A DNA stretch of 64,000 nucleotides from Allobosea sp. UNC402CLCol (GTDB lineage Bacteria > Pseudomonadota > Alphaproteobacteria > Rhizobiales > Beijerinckiaceae). The stretch's first letter is position 1; every line of letters begins with the position of its first letter. Both the position numbers and the translations under genes were made by a program. The DNA lies in assembly GCF_000745475.1 (NCBI RefSeq), contig NZ_JQJJ01000013.1:372001-436000 (forward strand). Direction: 5' to 3'. The notes below the pieces were generated by a model that was given only the letters and a program-made list of their open reading frames with translations, had not been told where the DNA came from and searched no databases. Below, piece after piece: positions 1 through 7,600 of the stretch.

Positions 1-46
1 TGACGACGAGGGCCTGAGCCAGGCGGGAGGCGATGTGGCCTAGCAT
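1..46 (-). CDS. ABC transporter permease, DppB/OppB-like (N-terminus only)
   Basis: Only the first 15 codons are inside the window; the gene runs off the left edge. They read MLGHIASRLAQALVV, a short N-terminus running into a hydrophobic stretch, as at the start of DppB/OppB-type peptide permeases. It follows the creatininase-family gene on the same strand after a 22-nt gap, and a matching peptide-type binding protein lies at 1488-3083. Permease identity is inferred from this short stretch plus context and is uncertain. Confidence 0.4.
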   Translation of the reverse strand, partial: MLGHIASRLAQALVV

Positions 47-68
47 CCGTGAAGCCTTCGGCGCGACG

Positions 69-770
69 TCACGGCCAGTTCTCCACCATCGCTGCACGGG
101 TCTCCTCGACGCCGACCTGCCAGAGCTCCAGCATTTCCTCGTCCGGCCGCTGGTAAAGGCCGTGGAAATTGCCGTCTCCGAGGATCTCGCGCCGCTTCGC
201 CGGGCTGGCGGCCTGATATTCGGCGGCGTTGAAGGGCGGCTTCAGCGTATCGGGCATGGCCACGCCCGCAAGCCGCGTCCAGGGGAAGTTCTCCATCCAG
301 GAGGCGTGCGAGGCGGCCGGGTCGACCGCCTTGACCGCCGCCTGGAATTGCGGCGCCGCCCACCAATTATGCAGGCGGATGCTCGCATCCGGGTGACGAT
401 CGAGCCATTCGGTGGCGAAGTTCTGGGCCGGCGAATTGCCGCCATGGCCGTTGACCAGCACGATCCGGCGAAAGCCCGAGCGGTAGAAGCCGTCGAAGAT
501 GTCGCCCAGCAGGACCGCATAAGTGCTCAGCTTCAGCGAGATGCTGCCGGGGAAATCCAAGAATCCCGGCGTCAGGCCATAGGCGAGCACGGGAAAGACG
601 GGAATGCCGAGCGGCTCGGCCGCCTCCTGTGCCACGCGCTCGGACAGGATCACATCGGTCGCGAGGCTGAGATAGGCGTGCTGCTCGACGCTGCCGAGGG
701 GCAGGACGCAGCGATCGTCGCGGCGCGCCTGCGCCTCGATCTGCATCCAGTTCATCTCGGCAACCAGCAC
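69..770 (-). CDS. Creatininase-family metal-dependent amidohydrolase
   Basis: This 233-residue protein belongs to the creatininase/creatinine amidohydrolase superfamily, cytoplasmic metalloenzymes that open cyclic or linear amides. The metal-site signature is visible as PLGSVEQHAYL with E29, H31 and a following D39, and the second conserved block is LVNGHGGN. Length is typical of the family. The start is taken as GTG at 770 because AAGGA lies about 7 nt upstream; an internal ATG at 755 is the alternative. It is co-directional with the permease start at the left edge and divergent from the MarR gene. The true substrate cannot be read from sequence; creatinine itself is only one family option, and an amide delivered by the neighbouring peptide transporter is a reasonable inference. 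Confidence 0.8.
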   Translation of the reverse strand: MLVAEMNWMQIEAQARRDDRCVLPLGSVEQHAYLSLATDVILSERVAQEAAEPLGIPVFPVLAYGLTPGFLDFPGSISLKLSTYAVLLGDIFDGFYRSGFRRIVLVNGHGGNSPAQNFATEWLDRHPDASIRLHNWWAAPQFQAAVKAVDPAASHASWMENFPWTRLAGVAMPDTLKPPFNAAEYQAASPAKRREILGDGNFHGLYQRPDEEMLELWQVGVEETRAAMVENWP

Positions 771-862
771 GGTGCGTTCCTTGCTTGGGTCATTGGAGCG
801 ACGGACAAACTACTAATGCGATAGACTAAATGGATTGCGATGGCGCGATCCCGGCACTACCC

Positions 863-903
863 TTGACTCCGTCCCAAGATACGGTCAAGTTCCATCTGGA
901 ACT
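863..903 (+). promoter_or_regulatory. Putative promoter and MarR operator (inverted repeat)
   Basis: AGTTCC at 888-893 and GGAACT at 898-903 form a perfect 6-bp inverted repeat with a 4-nt spacer. It lies 24 nt before the MarR start and inside the divergent gap to the creatininase gene. A TTGACT hexamer at 863-868 could be a -35 element whose -10 region, about 17 nt downstream, would overlap the repeat. Short palindromes in divergent promoters are the usual binding sites of MarR dimers. The protein-site assignment is inference. Confidence 0.45.
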
Positions 904-927
904 AATTTGACCGAAGAGACAGCCGTC

Positions 928-1458
928 ATGAGCCGCTCTCCGAGCCCCCTTTCGCCTGTCGATCCCGCACGCGAAGCGGCGCTGGGCGCGCTCGATCCCT
1001 TGATCGTGACCAAGCTCTGGGAAAACCCCTGCTGGCTGTCCTTCCGGCTGAACTTCGTCGCCTTCCGCTTCAACGACCCGGTCTATCGCTGGATCGAGAC
1101 CCGCTACGGCCTGGTCCGGCCGGATTTCGTCGCGCTCTATGCGGTCGGCCTCAAGGAGGGCGTGGCGGCGAAGAACATCGTCGCCTCGGCCGGCCTGCCG
1201 AAGAACACGCTCTCGCGCGCGATCCAGAAGCTGCTGCAGCGGCGCCTCCTGAAGCGCGAGAGCGACCCGGCCGATCTGCGCAGCTACGTGCTGCATCTGA
1301 CGCCGGCCGGGCGCAAGATCTTCGACGAGACCATGCCGCTGATGGTGGAGCAGCAGCAGGCCATGCTCGCCTGCCTCAGCTCCGAAGAGCAGCGCCAGCT
1401 CCGCACGCTGATGGACAAGCTCGTCATCGCCTCGCCCGACTGGCCGCAAGAACTCTAG
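928..1458 (+). CDS. MarR-family transcriptional regulator
   Basis: This 176-residue winged-helix regulator starts at ATG 928. A longer reading back to 835 would run through the operator, and a TTG at 907 is possible but less likely. The DNA-binding part is about residues 75-130: a helix-turn-helix containing GLPKNTLSRAIQKL, then a wing region with DPADLRSYVLHLTPAGR, the typical MarR recognition-helix and wing pattern. It is divergent from the creatininase gene and sits 29 nt upstream of the peptide-binding-protein gene. It therefore probably controls both arms of the cluster in response to a transported or intermediate metabolite. The ligand is unknown. Confidence 0.85.
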   Translation: MSRSPSPLSPVDPAREAALGALDPLIVTKLWENPCWLSFRLNFVAFRFNDPVYRWIETRYGLVRPDFVALYAVGLKEGVAAKNIVASAGLPKNTLSRAIQKLLQRRLLKRESDPADLRSYVLHLTPAGRKIFDETMPLMVEQQQAMLACLSSEEQRQLRTLMDKLVIASPDWPQEL

Positions 1459-1487
1459 ACGACATCAACGCCAACAACAGGGGATCC

Positions 1488-3083
1488 ATGATGAATCTGG
1501 CACGCAGCTTTCGTCTCGCCGCCTTCGCCGCCCTGCTCGGCGCCACCGTCTCGACCGGCGCGCTGGCCCAGACGCTGACGATCGGCGTCCGCGCCGGCCC
1601 GGAATCGATCGACCCGCACTTCACCGCGACCGGCACCCATGCCGAGGCCCTGAAGCAGGTCTTCGACACGCTGATCTGGTCGGGCGACAAGCTCCAGCTC
1701 GAACCGCGGCTCGCCACGAGCTGGAAGGCGATCGAGCCCAATGTCTGGGAGTTCAAGCTGCGGCCCGGCGTCAAGTTCCATGACGGCTCGGACTTCACGG
1801 CGGAGGACGTGAAGTTCTCGATCGAGCGCATTCCGGTCGTCGCCGGCCCGAACCCGACGACGATCTATGTCCGCCGCGTCAAGGAGGTGAAGATCGTCGA
1901 TCCGCTGACGGTGCAGGTCGTCACCGACGGGCCCGCGCCGAACCTGCCGAACGACTTCATCCGCCTCTTCATCGTCTCGCACAAAGCGGCCGCCGGCCTG
2001 ACCAAGGACAATGCCAACGAGGCGTTCAACTCCGGCAAGGCCGCGATCGGCACCGGCCCCTATAAATTCGTGTCCTGGACGCCGAAGGACCAGCTCGTGC
2101 TCGAGCGCTTCGACGGCTATTGGGGCCCGAAGGAGCCCTGGGCCAAGGTCGTGCGCAAGGAACTGCCGAACGACGCCGCCCGCGTCGCGCAGCTCAAGGC
2201 GGGCCAGGTCGACATCATCGTGCGCGCGCCGGCTTCCGACGTGCCGACGCTCAAGCGCGACCCGAAGCTCACCGTCACCACCATCGAAAGCGTCTATCTC
2301 TTCAACATGGAGCTCGACATGCGGGACAAGTCCCCGCAGGTCAGCGCCAAGGACGGCTCGCCCCTGCCGAAGAACCCGATGCAGGACGTCCGGGTGCGCG
2401 AGGCGATCGACCTCGCCATCGACCGGCCGGCGCTCGCCGAGATCGCCATGGAAGGGCTGGGCGCCCCGGCCAACCAGCTGGTGACGCCGACCATCGCCGG
2501 CTTCAACAAGGAGCTGCCGGCGCTGAAGCCCGACCTCGCCAAAGCGAAGAAGCTGATGGAGGAGGCCGGCTACCCCAACGGCTTCAAGGTCACCTTCTCC
2601 TTCACCAATGACCGCCTGCCCGGCGACCGGCAGGTCGGCACCTCGATCGCCCAGATGCTGGCGCGCATCGGCATCGAGGTGAACGCCAATGCCCAGCCCG
2701 GCGCCGTCTTCTTCCCGGCCCGCCTGCGCGGGGATTTCTCGATGGCGATGTCCGGCTGGGGCACGCTGACGGGCGAGGCCAACTACACCCTGTCCTCGCT
2801 GGTGCATTCGAACGACCCGGCCAAGAAGCTCGGTGCCTTCAACGTCCAGAACTACGCCAACCCGCAGGTCGACAAGCTGATCGAGGACGCGGCCATCGAG
2901 ATGGACGAGGCCAAGCGCAACAAGATGCTCTCGGATGTCGCCGCGATCGTCGCCAAGGACCGGCCGCGCCTGCCGATCACCGCCGTCGGCTCGGCCTGGG
3001 CGATGCAGAAGGACAAGGTCACCATCGCGCCGCGCGTCGACGAGGACACGCTGGCGATGGACATCAAGCCTGTTAAGAAGTGA
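1488..3083 (+). CDS. ABC transporter peptide-type substrate-binding protein (SBP_bac_5)
   Basis: This is a 531-residue periplasmic binding protein of the DppA/OppA class. A Sec signal peptide occupies roughly residues 1-28 (basic start, hydrophobic core, cleavage after ALAQ). Family hallmarks are ESIDPHF near the mature N-terminus, WEFKLRPGVKFHDG around residues 85-100, and GTGPYKFVSW around residue 195. AGGGGATCC precedes the ATGATG start. The only permease in view is the one at the left edge on the other strand, so the transporter genes are split around the regulator. Neighbouring peptidase and amidase genes suggest the cargo is a peptide or amide, but peptide-type receptors also bind sugars, opines and metal chelates. 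Confidence 0.9.
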   Translation: MMNLARSFRLAAFAALLGATVSTGALAQTLTIGVRAGPESIDPHFTATGTHAEALKQVFDTLIWSGDKLQLEPRLATSWKAIEPNVWEFKLRPGVKFHDGSDFTAEDVKFSIERIPVVAGPNPTTIYVRRVKEVKIVDPLTVQVVTDGPAPNLPNDFIRLFIVSHKAAAGLTKDNANEAFNSGKAAIGTGPYKFVSWTPKDQLVLERFDGYWGPKEPWAKVVRKELPNDAARVAQLKAGQVDIIVRAPASDVPTLKRDPKLTVTTIESVYLFNMELDMRDKSPQVSAKDGSPLPKNPMQDVRVREAIDLAIDRPALAEIAMEGLGAPANQLVTPTIAGFNKELPALKPDLAKAKKLMEEAGYPNGFKVTFSFTNDRLPGDRQVGTSIAQMLARIGIEVNANAQPGAVFFPARLRGDFSMAMSGWGTLTGEANYTLSSLVHSNDPAKKLGAFNVQNYANPQVDKLIEDAAIEMDEAKRNKMLSDVAAIVAKDRPRLPITAVGSAWAMQKDKVTIAPRVDEDTLAMDIKPVKK

Positions 3084-3156
3084 CCCTTCGCCTCCGCCTC
3101 CCGGCCGGCCCCGTGCCGGCCGGGACGGACCAGATCACTTCGACGGAATTTCTTTC

Positions 3157-4104
3157 ATGACACTTGCTCTCGCCATCCACGGCGGCTGCGGCACCTTGCC
3201 GAAGGCCGAGATGACCGAAGCCGAATGGGCGCAGGCCCGCTCCGACCTCGCCGGCGCGTTGCGCGCCGGCTGGACCATCCTCGCCAAGGGTGGGCCGGCG
3301 GTGGACGCCGTCGAGGCCGCCGTGCGCGTCATGGAGGATTCGCCGCATTTCAATGCCGGCCACGGCGCCGCCTTCAACGCCGATGGCGAGCATGAGCTCG
3401 ACGCCTCGATCATGGATGGGGCGACGCTCGCTGCCGGCGCGATCTGCGCCGCCAAGCACATCCGCAATCCGATCGTCGCGGCCAAGGCGCTGATGTTGCG
3501 CGGCGATCCGCTGCTGCTGGCCGGTCCGGCCGCCGACGTCTTCGCCGAGCATGAGGGCGTCGACACCGTCCCCAACGAATATTTCTCGACCGAGCGGCGA
3601 CGTAAGAACCTCGCCTCGATGAAGATCCGCGAAATCGTCGGCACGGCTTCCGAAGCCAGCGAGGCCGAGAAGCACGGCACGGTCGGCGCCGTCGCCTGCG
3701 ACGCGCAGGGCCACCTCGCCGCCGCGACCTCGACCGGCGGCTACACCAACAAGCCGGCCGGGCGCGTCGGCGATTCGCCGATCATCGGCGCCGGCACCTA
3801 TGCCCGCGACGGGCGCTGCGCCGTCTCCGGCACCGGCAAGGGCGAGTATTTCATCCGCTATTGCGTCGGCCACGAGATCGCGTCGCTGATCGCCTATAAG
3901 GGCCTCACGCTGGATCAGGCGACGCAGGAGGTTCTGGGCGAGCTTTCCGACCACAAGATCGGCGCCGGGCTGGTGGCTGTCGGCGCCGACGGCACGATCG
4001 TCGCGCCCTACAACACTGAAGGCATGTATCGCGGCTGGGTGACGCCGGACGGGCTTTTGCACGTCGCCACCCATGGCGATGTCGAGATGGTCGGGCAGGC
4101 CTGA
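3157..4104 (+). CDS. iaaA: Isoaspartyl peptidase/L-asparaginase (Ntn-hydrolase)
   Basis: This 315-residue plant-type (type III) asparaginase/beta-aspartyl peptidase hydrolyses isoaspartyl dipeptides and asparagine. The protein opens with LAIHGGCGTLPK and contains AAVRVMEDSPHFNAGHGAAFN. The autocleavage and catalytic threonine is T175, in HGTVGAVA; processing just before it would give alpha and beta subunits. GGYTNKPAGRVGDSPIIGAGTYA is reduced here to its core NKPAGRVGDSP, the substrate-pocket block. The start is ATG 3157, since that is where homology begins. It lies 73 nt after the binding-protein gene and 13 nt before the next gene, so it probably forms an operon that imports and cleaves isoaspartyl-type peptides. 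Confidence 0.88.
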   Translation: MTLALAIHGGCGTLPKAEMTEAEWAQARSDLAGALRAGWTILAKGGPAVDAVEAAVRVMEDSPHFNAGHGAAFNADGEHELDASIMDGATLAAGAICAAKHIRNPIVAAKALMLRGDPLLLAGPAADVFAEHEGVDTVPNEYFSTERRRKNLASMKIREIVGTASEASEAEKHGTVGAVACDAQGHLAAATSTGGYTNKPAGRVGDSPIIGAGTYARDGRCAVSGTGKGEYFIRYCVGHEIASLIAYKGLTLDQATQEVLGELSDHKIGAGLVAVGADGTIVAPYNTEGMYRGWVTPDGLLHVATHGDVEMVGQA

Positions 4105-4117
4105 TGAGCCGGCGCGG

Positions 4118-5155
4118 ATGAGCGAACCGATCCTGATCTGGGGCGCCGGCGCGATCGGCGGGACGCTCGGCGCCTATTGGGCGCGGGCCGGCGTGCCTGT
4201 GCTCCTCGTCGATGTCGTACCCGGCCATGTCGAGGCCTGCCGCGCGCAGGGGCTCGCCATCTCCGGACCGGTCGAGGATTTCCGGCAGGTCGTGCCGGCC
4301 GTGACGCCGCAGGAGCTGGACGGCCGCTATCGGCGCATCGTGCTCGCCGTGAAGGCCGGAGCGACCGAGGCCGCGCTCGCCGCGCTGAAGCCGCATCTGG
4401 CCGAGGACGGTTTCGTGCTCTCCGCCCAGAACGGGCTCAACGAGCTCGCCATCGCCAGGGCGGTCGGCGAGCGGCGCACGCTCGGCTGCTTCGTCAATTT
4501 CGGGGCCGACTGGCTGGGCGACGGCGAGATCCTCTACGGCAATCGCGGTGCCGTGGTCGTCGGCGAGATCGACGGCTCCGTCAGCGAACGGGCGGCCGAG
4601 ATGCATCGCCTGCTCAGCCTGTTCGAGCCGGATTCGATCCTGACCGATAACATCTGGGGCTATCTCTGGGGCAAGCTCGCCTATGGCGCGATGCTGTTCG
4701 CCACGGCCCTGACCGACGATTCGATGTCGGCGAACTTCGCCGACCCGCAGCGCCTGCCGGTCTGGCTCGCGCTCGGCCGCGAGGTCGGCGCGGTGGCGAG
4801 CAAGCGCGGCATCACCTCGCTCGGCTTCGGCGAATTCGACCCGATGGTGTTCGCGCCGGGCGCGCCCGAGGGGCCGCAGGTCGCGACGATCGCATGGCTC
4901 GCCGACTACACCTCGCGGACGGCCAAGACCCATTCCGGCATCTGGCGCGACCTTGCGGTGCGCAAGCGCAGGACCGAGGTCGATCCGCAGATCGGCATCA
5001 TCGCCACGCTCGGACGCGAGGCCGGCGTCGCGACGCCGGCGCTGGAGACCCTGGTCTCGCTCATCCACGACATCGAGGAAGGCCGCCGCCCGATGGCCTT
5101 CGAGACGCTGAAGGTGCTGATCGACCGATGCAAATCCGTTTCGACGGCCGCGTAG
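4118..5155 (+). CDS. Ketopantoate reductase family NAD(P)H oxidoreductase
   Basis: This 345-residue two-domain dehydrogenase resembles PanE/ApbA. The N-terminal Rossmann fold shows LIWGAGAIGG (GxGxxG) at residues 7-16, and the helical C-terminal domain carries the family block WGKLAYGAM near residue 187. It starts at ATG 4118, 13 nt after the isoaspartyl peptidase, and its last 28 nt overlap the SDR gene, so translation is probably coupled. True pantothenate synthesis is doubtful because the gene sits in a catabolic cluster. A 2-oxo or 2-hydroxy acid from the imported compound is a more likely substrate. That is inference. Confidence 0.8.
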   Translation: MSEPILIWGAGAIGGTLGAYWARAGVPVLLVDVVPGHVEACRAQGLAISGPVEDFRQVVPAVTPQELDGRYRRIVLAVKAGATEAALAALKPHLAEDGFVLSAQNGLNELAIARAVGERRTLGCFVNFGADWLGDGEILYGNRGAVVVGEIDGSVSERAAEMHRLLSLFEPDSILTDNIWGYLWGKLAYGAMLFATALTDDSMSANFADPQRLPVWLALGREVGAVASKRGITSLGFGEFDPMVFAPGAPEGPQVATIAWLADYTSRTAKTHSGIWRDLAVRKRRTEVDPQIGIIATLGREAGVATPALETLVSLIHDIEEGRRPMAFETLKVLIDRCKSVSTAA

Positions 5156-5883
5156 CCCTCGTCACCGGTGCCGCCCAGGGCATCGGGCGCGCCATTGCCA
5201 CGGCGCTGGCAGAGGCCGGCGCGCGCGTCCATCTCGCCGACATCGATGCGGATGGCGTCAAAGAGACCGCCCGGAGCCTCGGCGCGACCGCCCATGCCGT
5301 CGATCTCGGCTCGCCCGAGGCGGCGCAGGCTCTGGTCCTTAGCATCGCCTCCGCGGATGACGGGCTCGATCTCCTGGTCCATGCCGCCGGCGGCGTGCGC
5401 GGGCAGGTCGGCCGGCCGATCGAGGACATCTCGGAAGAGGATTGGCGCGCCATCTTCGCCGCCAATGTCGATGCCGCCTTCTTCCTGGCGCAAGCCGCGG
5501 CTCCGGTGATGCGACGGGCCGGCTATGGCCGCATCGTCACGATCTCGTCGGGCGCGGGCCTGCGCCCGAGCCTCACCGGCATTCAGGCTTATGCCAGCGC
5601 CAAGCACGCTCTGGTCGGGCTGACCAGGCAGCTCGCCTGGGAGTTCGGCCCGCATGGCATCACGGTGAATTCGGTGGCGCCCGGCTTCGTCCGCTCCAAT
5701 CCCGCGACCGAGCGGCAATGGGAGGCGTACGGGCCGGAAGGGCAGAAGCGGCTGGTCGAGAGCATCCACACCCGCCGGCTCGGCACGCCGCAGGACATCG
5801 CCAACGCGACGCTGTTCTTCCTGAGCGAGCAGGCCGGCTGGATCAGCGGACAGGTGCTCTCGGTCGACGGCGGGCGCTCGTAG
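5128..5883 (+). CDS. SDR-family NAD(P)-dependent oxidoreductase
   Basis: This 251-residue classical short-chain dehydrogenase carries the cofactor motif TGAAQGIG at 13-20, an NNAG-like block HAAGG at 85-89, catalytic Y155 and K159 in YASAK, and a serine at 140/141. The C-terminus ends SGQVLSVDGG, typical of FabG-like SDRs. The start ATG 5128 lies inside the end of the previous gene (28-nt overlap), a strong sign of a common operon. The substrate is not predictable from sequence. Together with the preceding reductase it could interconvert a keto/hydroxy intermediate. A repeat element follows immediately and probably marks the end of the operon. Confidence 0.88.
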   Translation: MQIRFDGRVALVTGAAQGIGRAIATALAEAGARVHLADIDADGVKETARSLGATAHAVDLGSPEAAQALVLSIASADDGLDLLVHAAGGVRGQVGRPIEDISEEDWRAIFAANVDAAFFLAQAAAPVMRRAGYGRIVTISSGAGLRPSLTGIQAYASAKHALVGLTRQLAWEFGPHGITVNSVAPGFVRSNPATERQWEAYGPEGQKRLVESIHTRRLGTPQDIANATLFFLSEQAGWISGQVLSVDGGRS

Positions 5884-5902
5884 AGGCGGCTCGGAAACAC
5901 GC

Positions 5903-5996
5903 CGTCATCCCGGACAAGCGGCGAAGCCGCGCAGATCCGGGATCCATCACAGAGCGCAGAGCCTTACGATGGATCCCGGGTCAAGCCCGGGATGAC
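5903..5996. repeat. Mosaic inverted repeat, copy 1
   Basis: The element begins CGTCATCCCGG and ends CCGGGATGAC, so its ends are inverted repeats. Internal arms GATCCGGGATCCATC and GATGGATCCCGGGTC form further stems. Similar elements occur at 9080, 12538, 20833, 22897, 55678 and 60153, with a half copy near 63258, always between genes. It may act as a transcript end or an mRNA-stabilising hairpin. Confidence 0.8.
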
Positions 5997-6024
5997 AGCG
6001 TGTTTCCTCAGGAAACCGGCAGCG

Positions 6025-6459
6025 TCAACCGCAATTCGCCTGATCCGCCGGCATCTCCGCCCCGACCATCCAGCTCGTGCCGAACCGGTCGGTCAGCATG
6101 CCGAAGCGCGGCGACCAGAAGGTCTCGGCCATCGGCATGGTGACCTTGGCGCCACCTTCGGAGAGCCCTGCGAAGATGCGTTCCGCCTCCTCCGGCGTCT
6201 TGACCCCAACGCTGACAGAGACCGAGCGCATCGGGCCGTCGCTGCGATCCGGCGGCGCGTCCGAGGCCATCAGCATCTGGCCGTCGATCTCGAGGCAGGC
6301 GTGCAGGATCTTGTCGCGCCATTCGGGCGGGACGTGCTCCTCGGCCGGCGTGCCCTTGTGGTCCATCATGGCCAGCATCTTGCCGCCGAGCACCTTCTCG
6401 TAGTGGGTGAAGGCCTCGCGGCAATTGCCGCCGAACATCAGATAGGTCGAGAGTTTCAT
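6025..6459 (-). CDS. VOC-family protein, PhnB-like
   Basis: This 144-residue protein has the vicinal-oxygen-chelate (glyoxalase/bleomycin-resistance) fold, closest to the PhnB/3-demethylubiquinone-like branch. It begins with LSTYLMFGGNCREAF and FTHYEKVLGGKM, and ends with the characteristic block RFGMLTDRFGTSWMVG. A strong ribosome site, AAAGGAGGAG, precedes the ATG. It follows the SRPBCC gene on the same strand 60 nt downstream and probably belongs to the ArsR-controlled unit. PhnB-type proteins often have no proven enzyme activity, so no reaction is assigned. Confidence 0.82.
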   Translation of the reverse strand: MKLSTYLMFGGNCREAFTHYEKVLGGKMLAMMDHKGTPAEEHVPPEWRDKILHACLEIDGQMLMASDAPPDRSDGPMRSVSVSVGVKTPEEAERIFAGLSEGGAKVTMPMAETFWSPRFGMLTDRFGTSWMVGAEMPADQANCG

Positions 6460-6519
6460 CGTCGTCTCCTCCTTTGATTATCGCGTATCGGCGGCGTTCA
6501 GGCCCTGCGGCGACAGGCT

Positions 6520-7065
6520 TCAGGCGGGCCGCTCGGCGGCCGCCTTCATCGCTGCCAGACCGGATTCGAAATCGCCGCCGACCATGCGGTCCATATCCAT
6601 GAAGACATGCATGATCTTGCCGATGAAGGGCGTCGGGCCGGTCATGGTCCAGGTGACATTCGTCGCGGAGCCCTGCGGGGCGAGAGCGAAGACGACGTCG
6701 TTATGCGCCTCGAATGGCTTGAGAAAATCGAGCTTGAGCGCGATCCTGGCGGGCGGGTTGGCCTCGAGGATGCGCATGCCGCCCTCACCGACATTCTTGT
6801 CGCCGGCCCAGGCATAGGTCGCGCCGACCCCGCTTTCCGGCCCGCCATAGCTGCGCGTCATGGCGGGATCCTTCTTCTCCCAGGGCGACCAGGCGCCCCA
6901 GGCCTTGAAATCGGCGATGAGCGGATAGATCCGCTCCGGCGGCGCATTGATCGTGGCCGTGCGCGTGACCTGGAAGGTGTCGGGCTTGCGGGCGGCAAGG
7001 ATCAGCACCACCGCGACGGCGATCACGACGAGGCCGAGCAGGCTGAGGAGAGCTGTCTTGAGCAT
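6520..7065 (-). CDS. SRPBCC-family protein with N-terminal membrane anchor
   Basis: This 181-residue protein has an N-terminal hydrophobic helix (about residues 5-25, LLSLLGLVVIAVAVVLIL) followed by a START/Bet v1-like SRPBCC hydrophobic-ligand domain (polyketide_cyc2 type). Typical blocks are TINAPPERIYPLIADFKAW and WSPWEKKDP. It lies 39 nt downstream of the ArsR-type regulator, an association seen very often for SRPBCC proteins. The ligand and any reaction are unknown. Membrane anchoring suggests action at the inner membrane or periplasm. Confidence 0.85.
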   Translation of the reverse strand: MLKTALLSLLGLVVIAVAVVLILAARKPDTFQVTRTATINAPPERIYPLIADFKAWGAWSPWEKKDPAMTRSYGGPESGVGATYAWAGDKNVGEGGMRILEANPPARIALKLDFLKPFEAHNDVVFALAPQGSATNVTWTMTGPTPFIGKIMHVFMDMDRMVGGDFESGLAAMKAAAERPA

Positions 7066-7104
7066 GACGAGAAGCCTTTTGATCCAATTGAAGAGATCTG
7101 GACG

Positions 7105-7452
7105 TCAAACGCCCGGTTCCCCCGGCGGTTTCGCCTTGATCGCGCGCAGGACCTCGTCCAGCCGCCCCAGGCTCTGGTCCCAGAAACGGCTGTAATGCTC
7201 CAGCCATTCCGAGACGTCCTGCAACGGGCCGGGATCGAGCCGGCAGGGTCGCCACTGCGCCTCCCGCCCTCGCGTGATCAGCCCGGCCCGCTCCAGCACC
7301 TTCAGATGCTTGGAGACGGCCGGCAGGCTCATCGCGAAGGGCTCGGCCAGCTCCTTCACCGAGCTCTCGCCCTCCGACAGCCGGGCCAGGATGGCGCGGC
7401 GCGTCGGGTCGGCGAGGGCGGCGAAGGTCAGGCTGAGCGGGTCCGCCGACAT
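7105..7452 (-). CDS. ArsR-family winged-helix repressor
   Basis: This 115-residue ArsR/SmtB-fold regulator has FAALADPTRRAILARLSEG at residues 9-27 and the helix-turn-helix SLPAVSKHLKVLERAGL at about 42-58. The metal-binding cysteine box (CVC) of true arsenic and metal sensors is absent. It therefore belongs to the non-metal branch usually paired with SRPBCC genes. A promoter and a perfect palindrome lie directly upstream (see next entry), so autorepression is very likely. The leader before the ATG shows no clear Shine-Dalgarno sequence because the palindrome occupies that space. Confidence 0.88.
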   Translation of the reverse strand: MSADPLSLTFAALADPTRRAILARLSEGESSVKELAEPFAMSLPAVSKHLKVLERAGLITRGREAQWRPCRLDPGPLQDVSEWLEHYSRFWDQSLGRLDEVLRAIKAKPPGEPGV

Positions 7453-7457
7453 CTATG

Positions 7458-7514
7458 AAACCAATCAGTTAATTAACTGATTGGTTTAGTAATGCCGAAT
7501 TCCACCCGCGTCAA
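7458..7514 (-). promoter_or_regulatory. ArsR promoter and perfect 30-bp operator palindrome
   Basis: Positions 7458-7487 form a perfect 30-bp palindrome: the half AAACCAATCAGTTAA is exactly mirrored. On the minus strand a -35 TTGACG (7509-7514) and a -10 TACTAA (7486-7491) are separated by 17 nt. The -10 overlaps the first two bases of the palindrome, and the expected transcription start falls inside it. The palindrome ends 5 nt before the start codon. Repressor bound here would block both RNA polymerase and its own synthesis. Confidence 0.75.
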
Positions 7515-7600
7515 GCCGTCCTTTCCCCCAATCTGGCGGGGCGGACCGCCGGTTGTTGTCAGGACCGAGGGCGCATGGTTAGAACCGACGGGAGAGAAGG

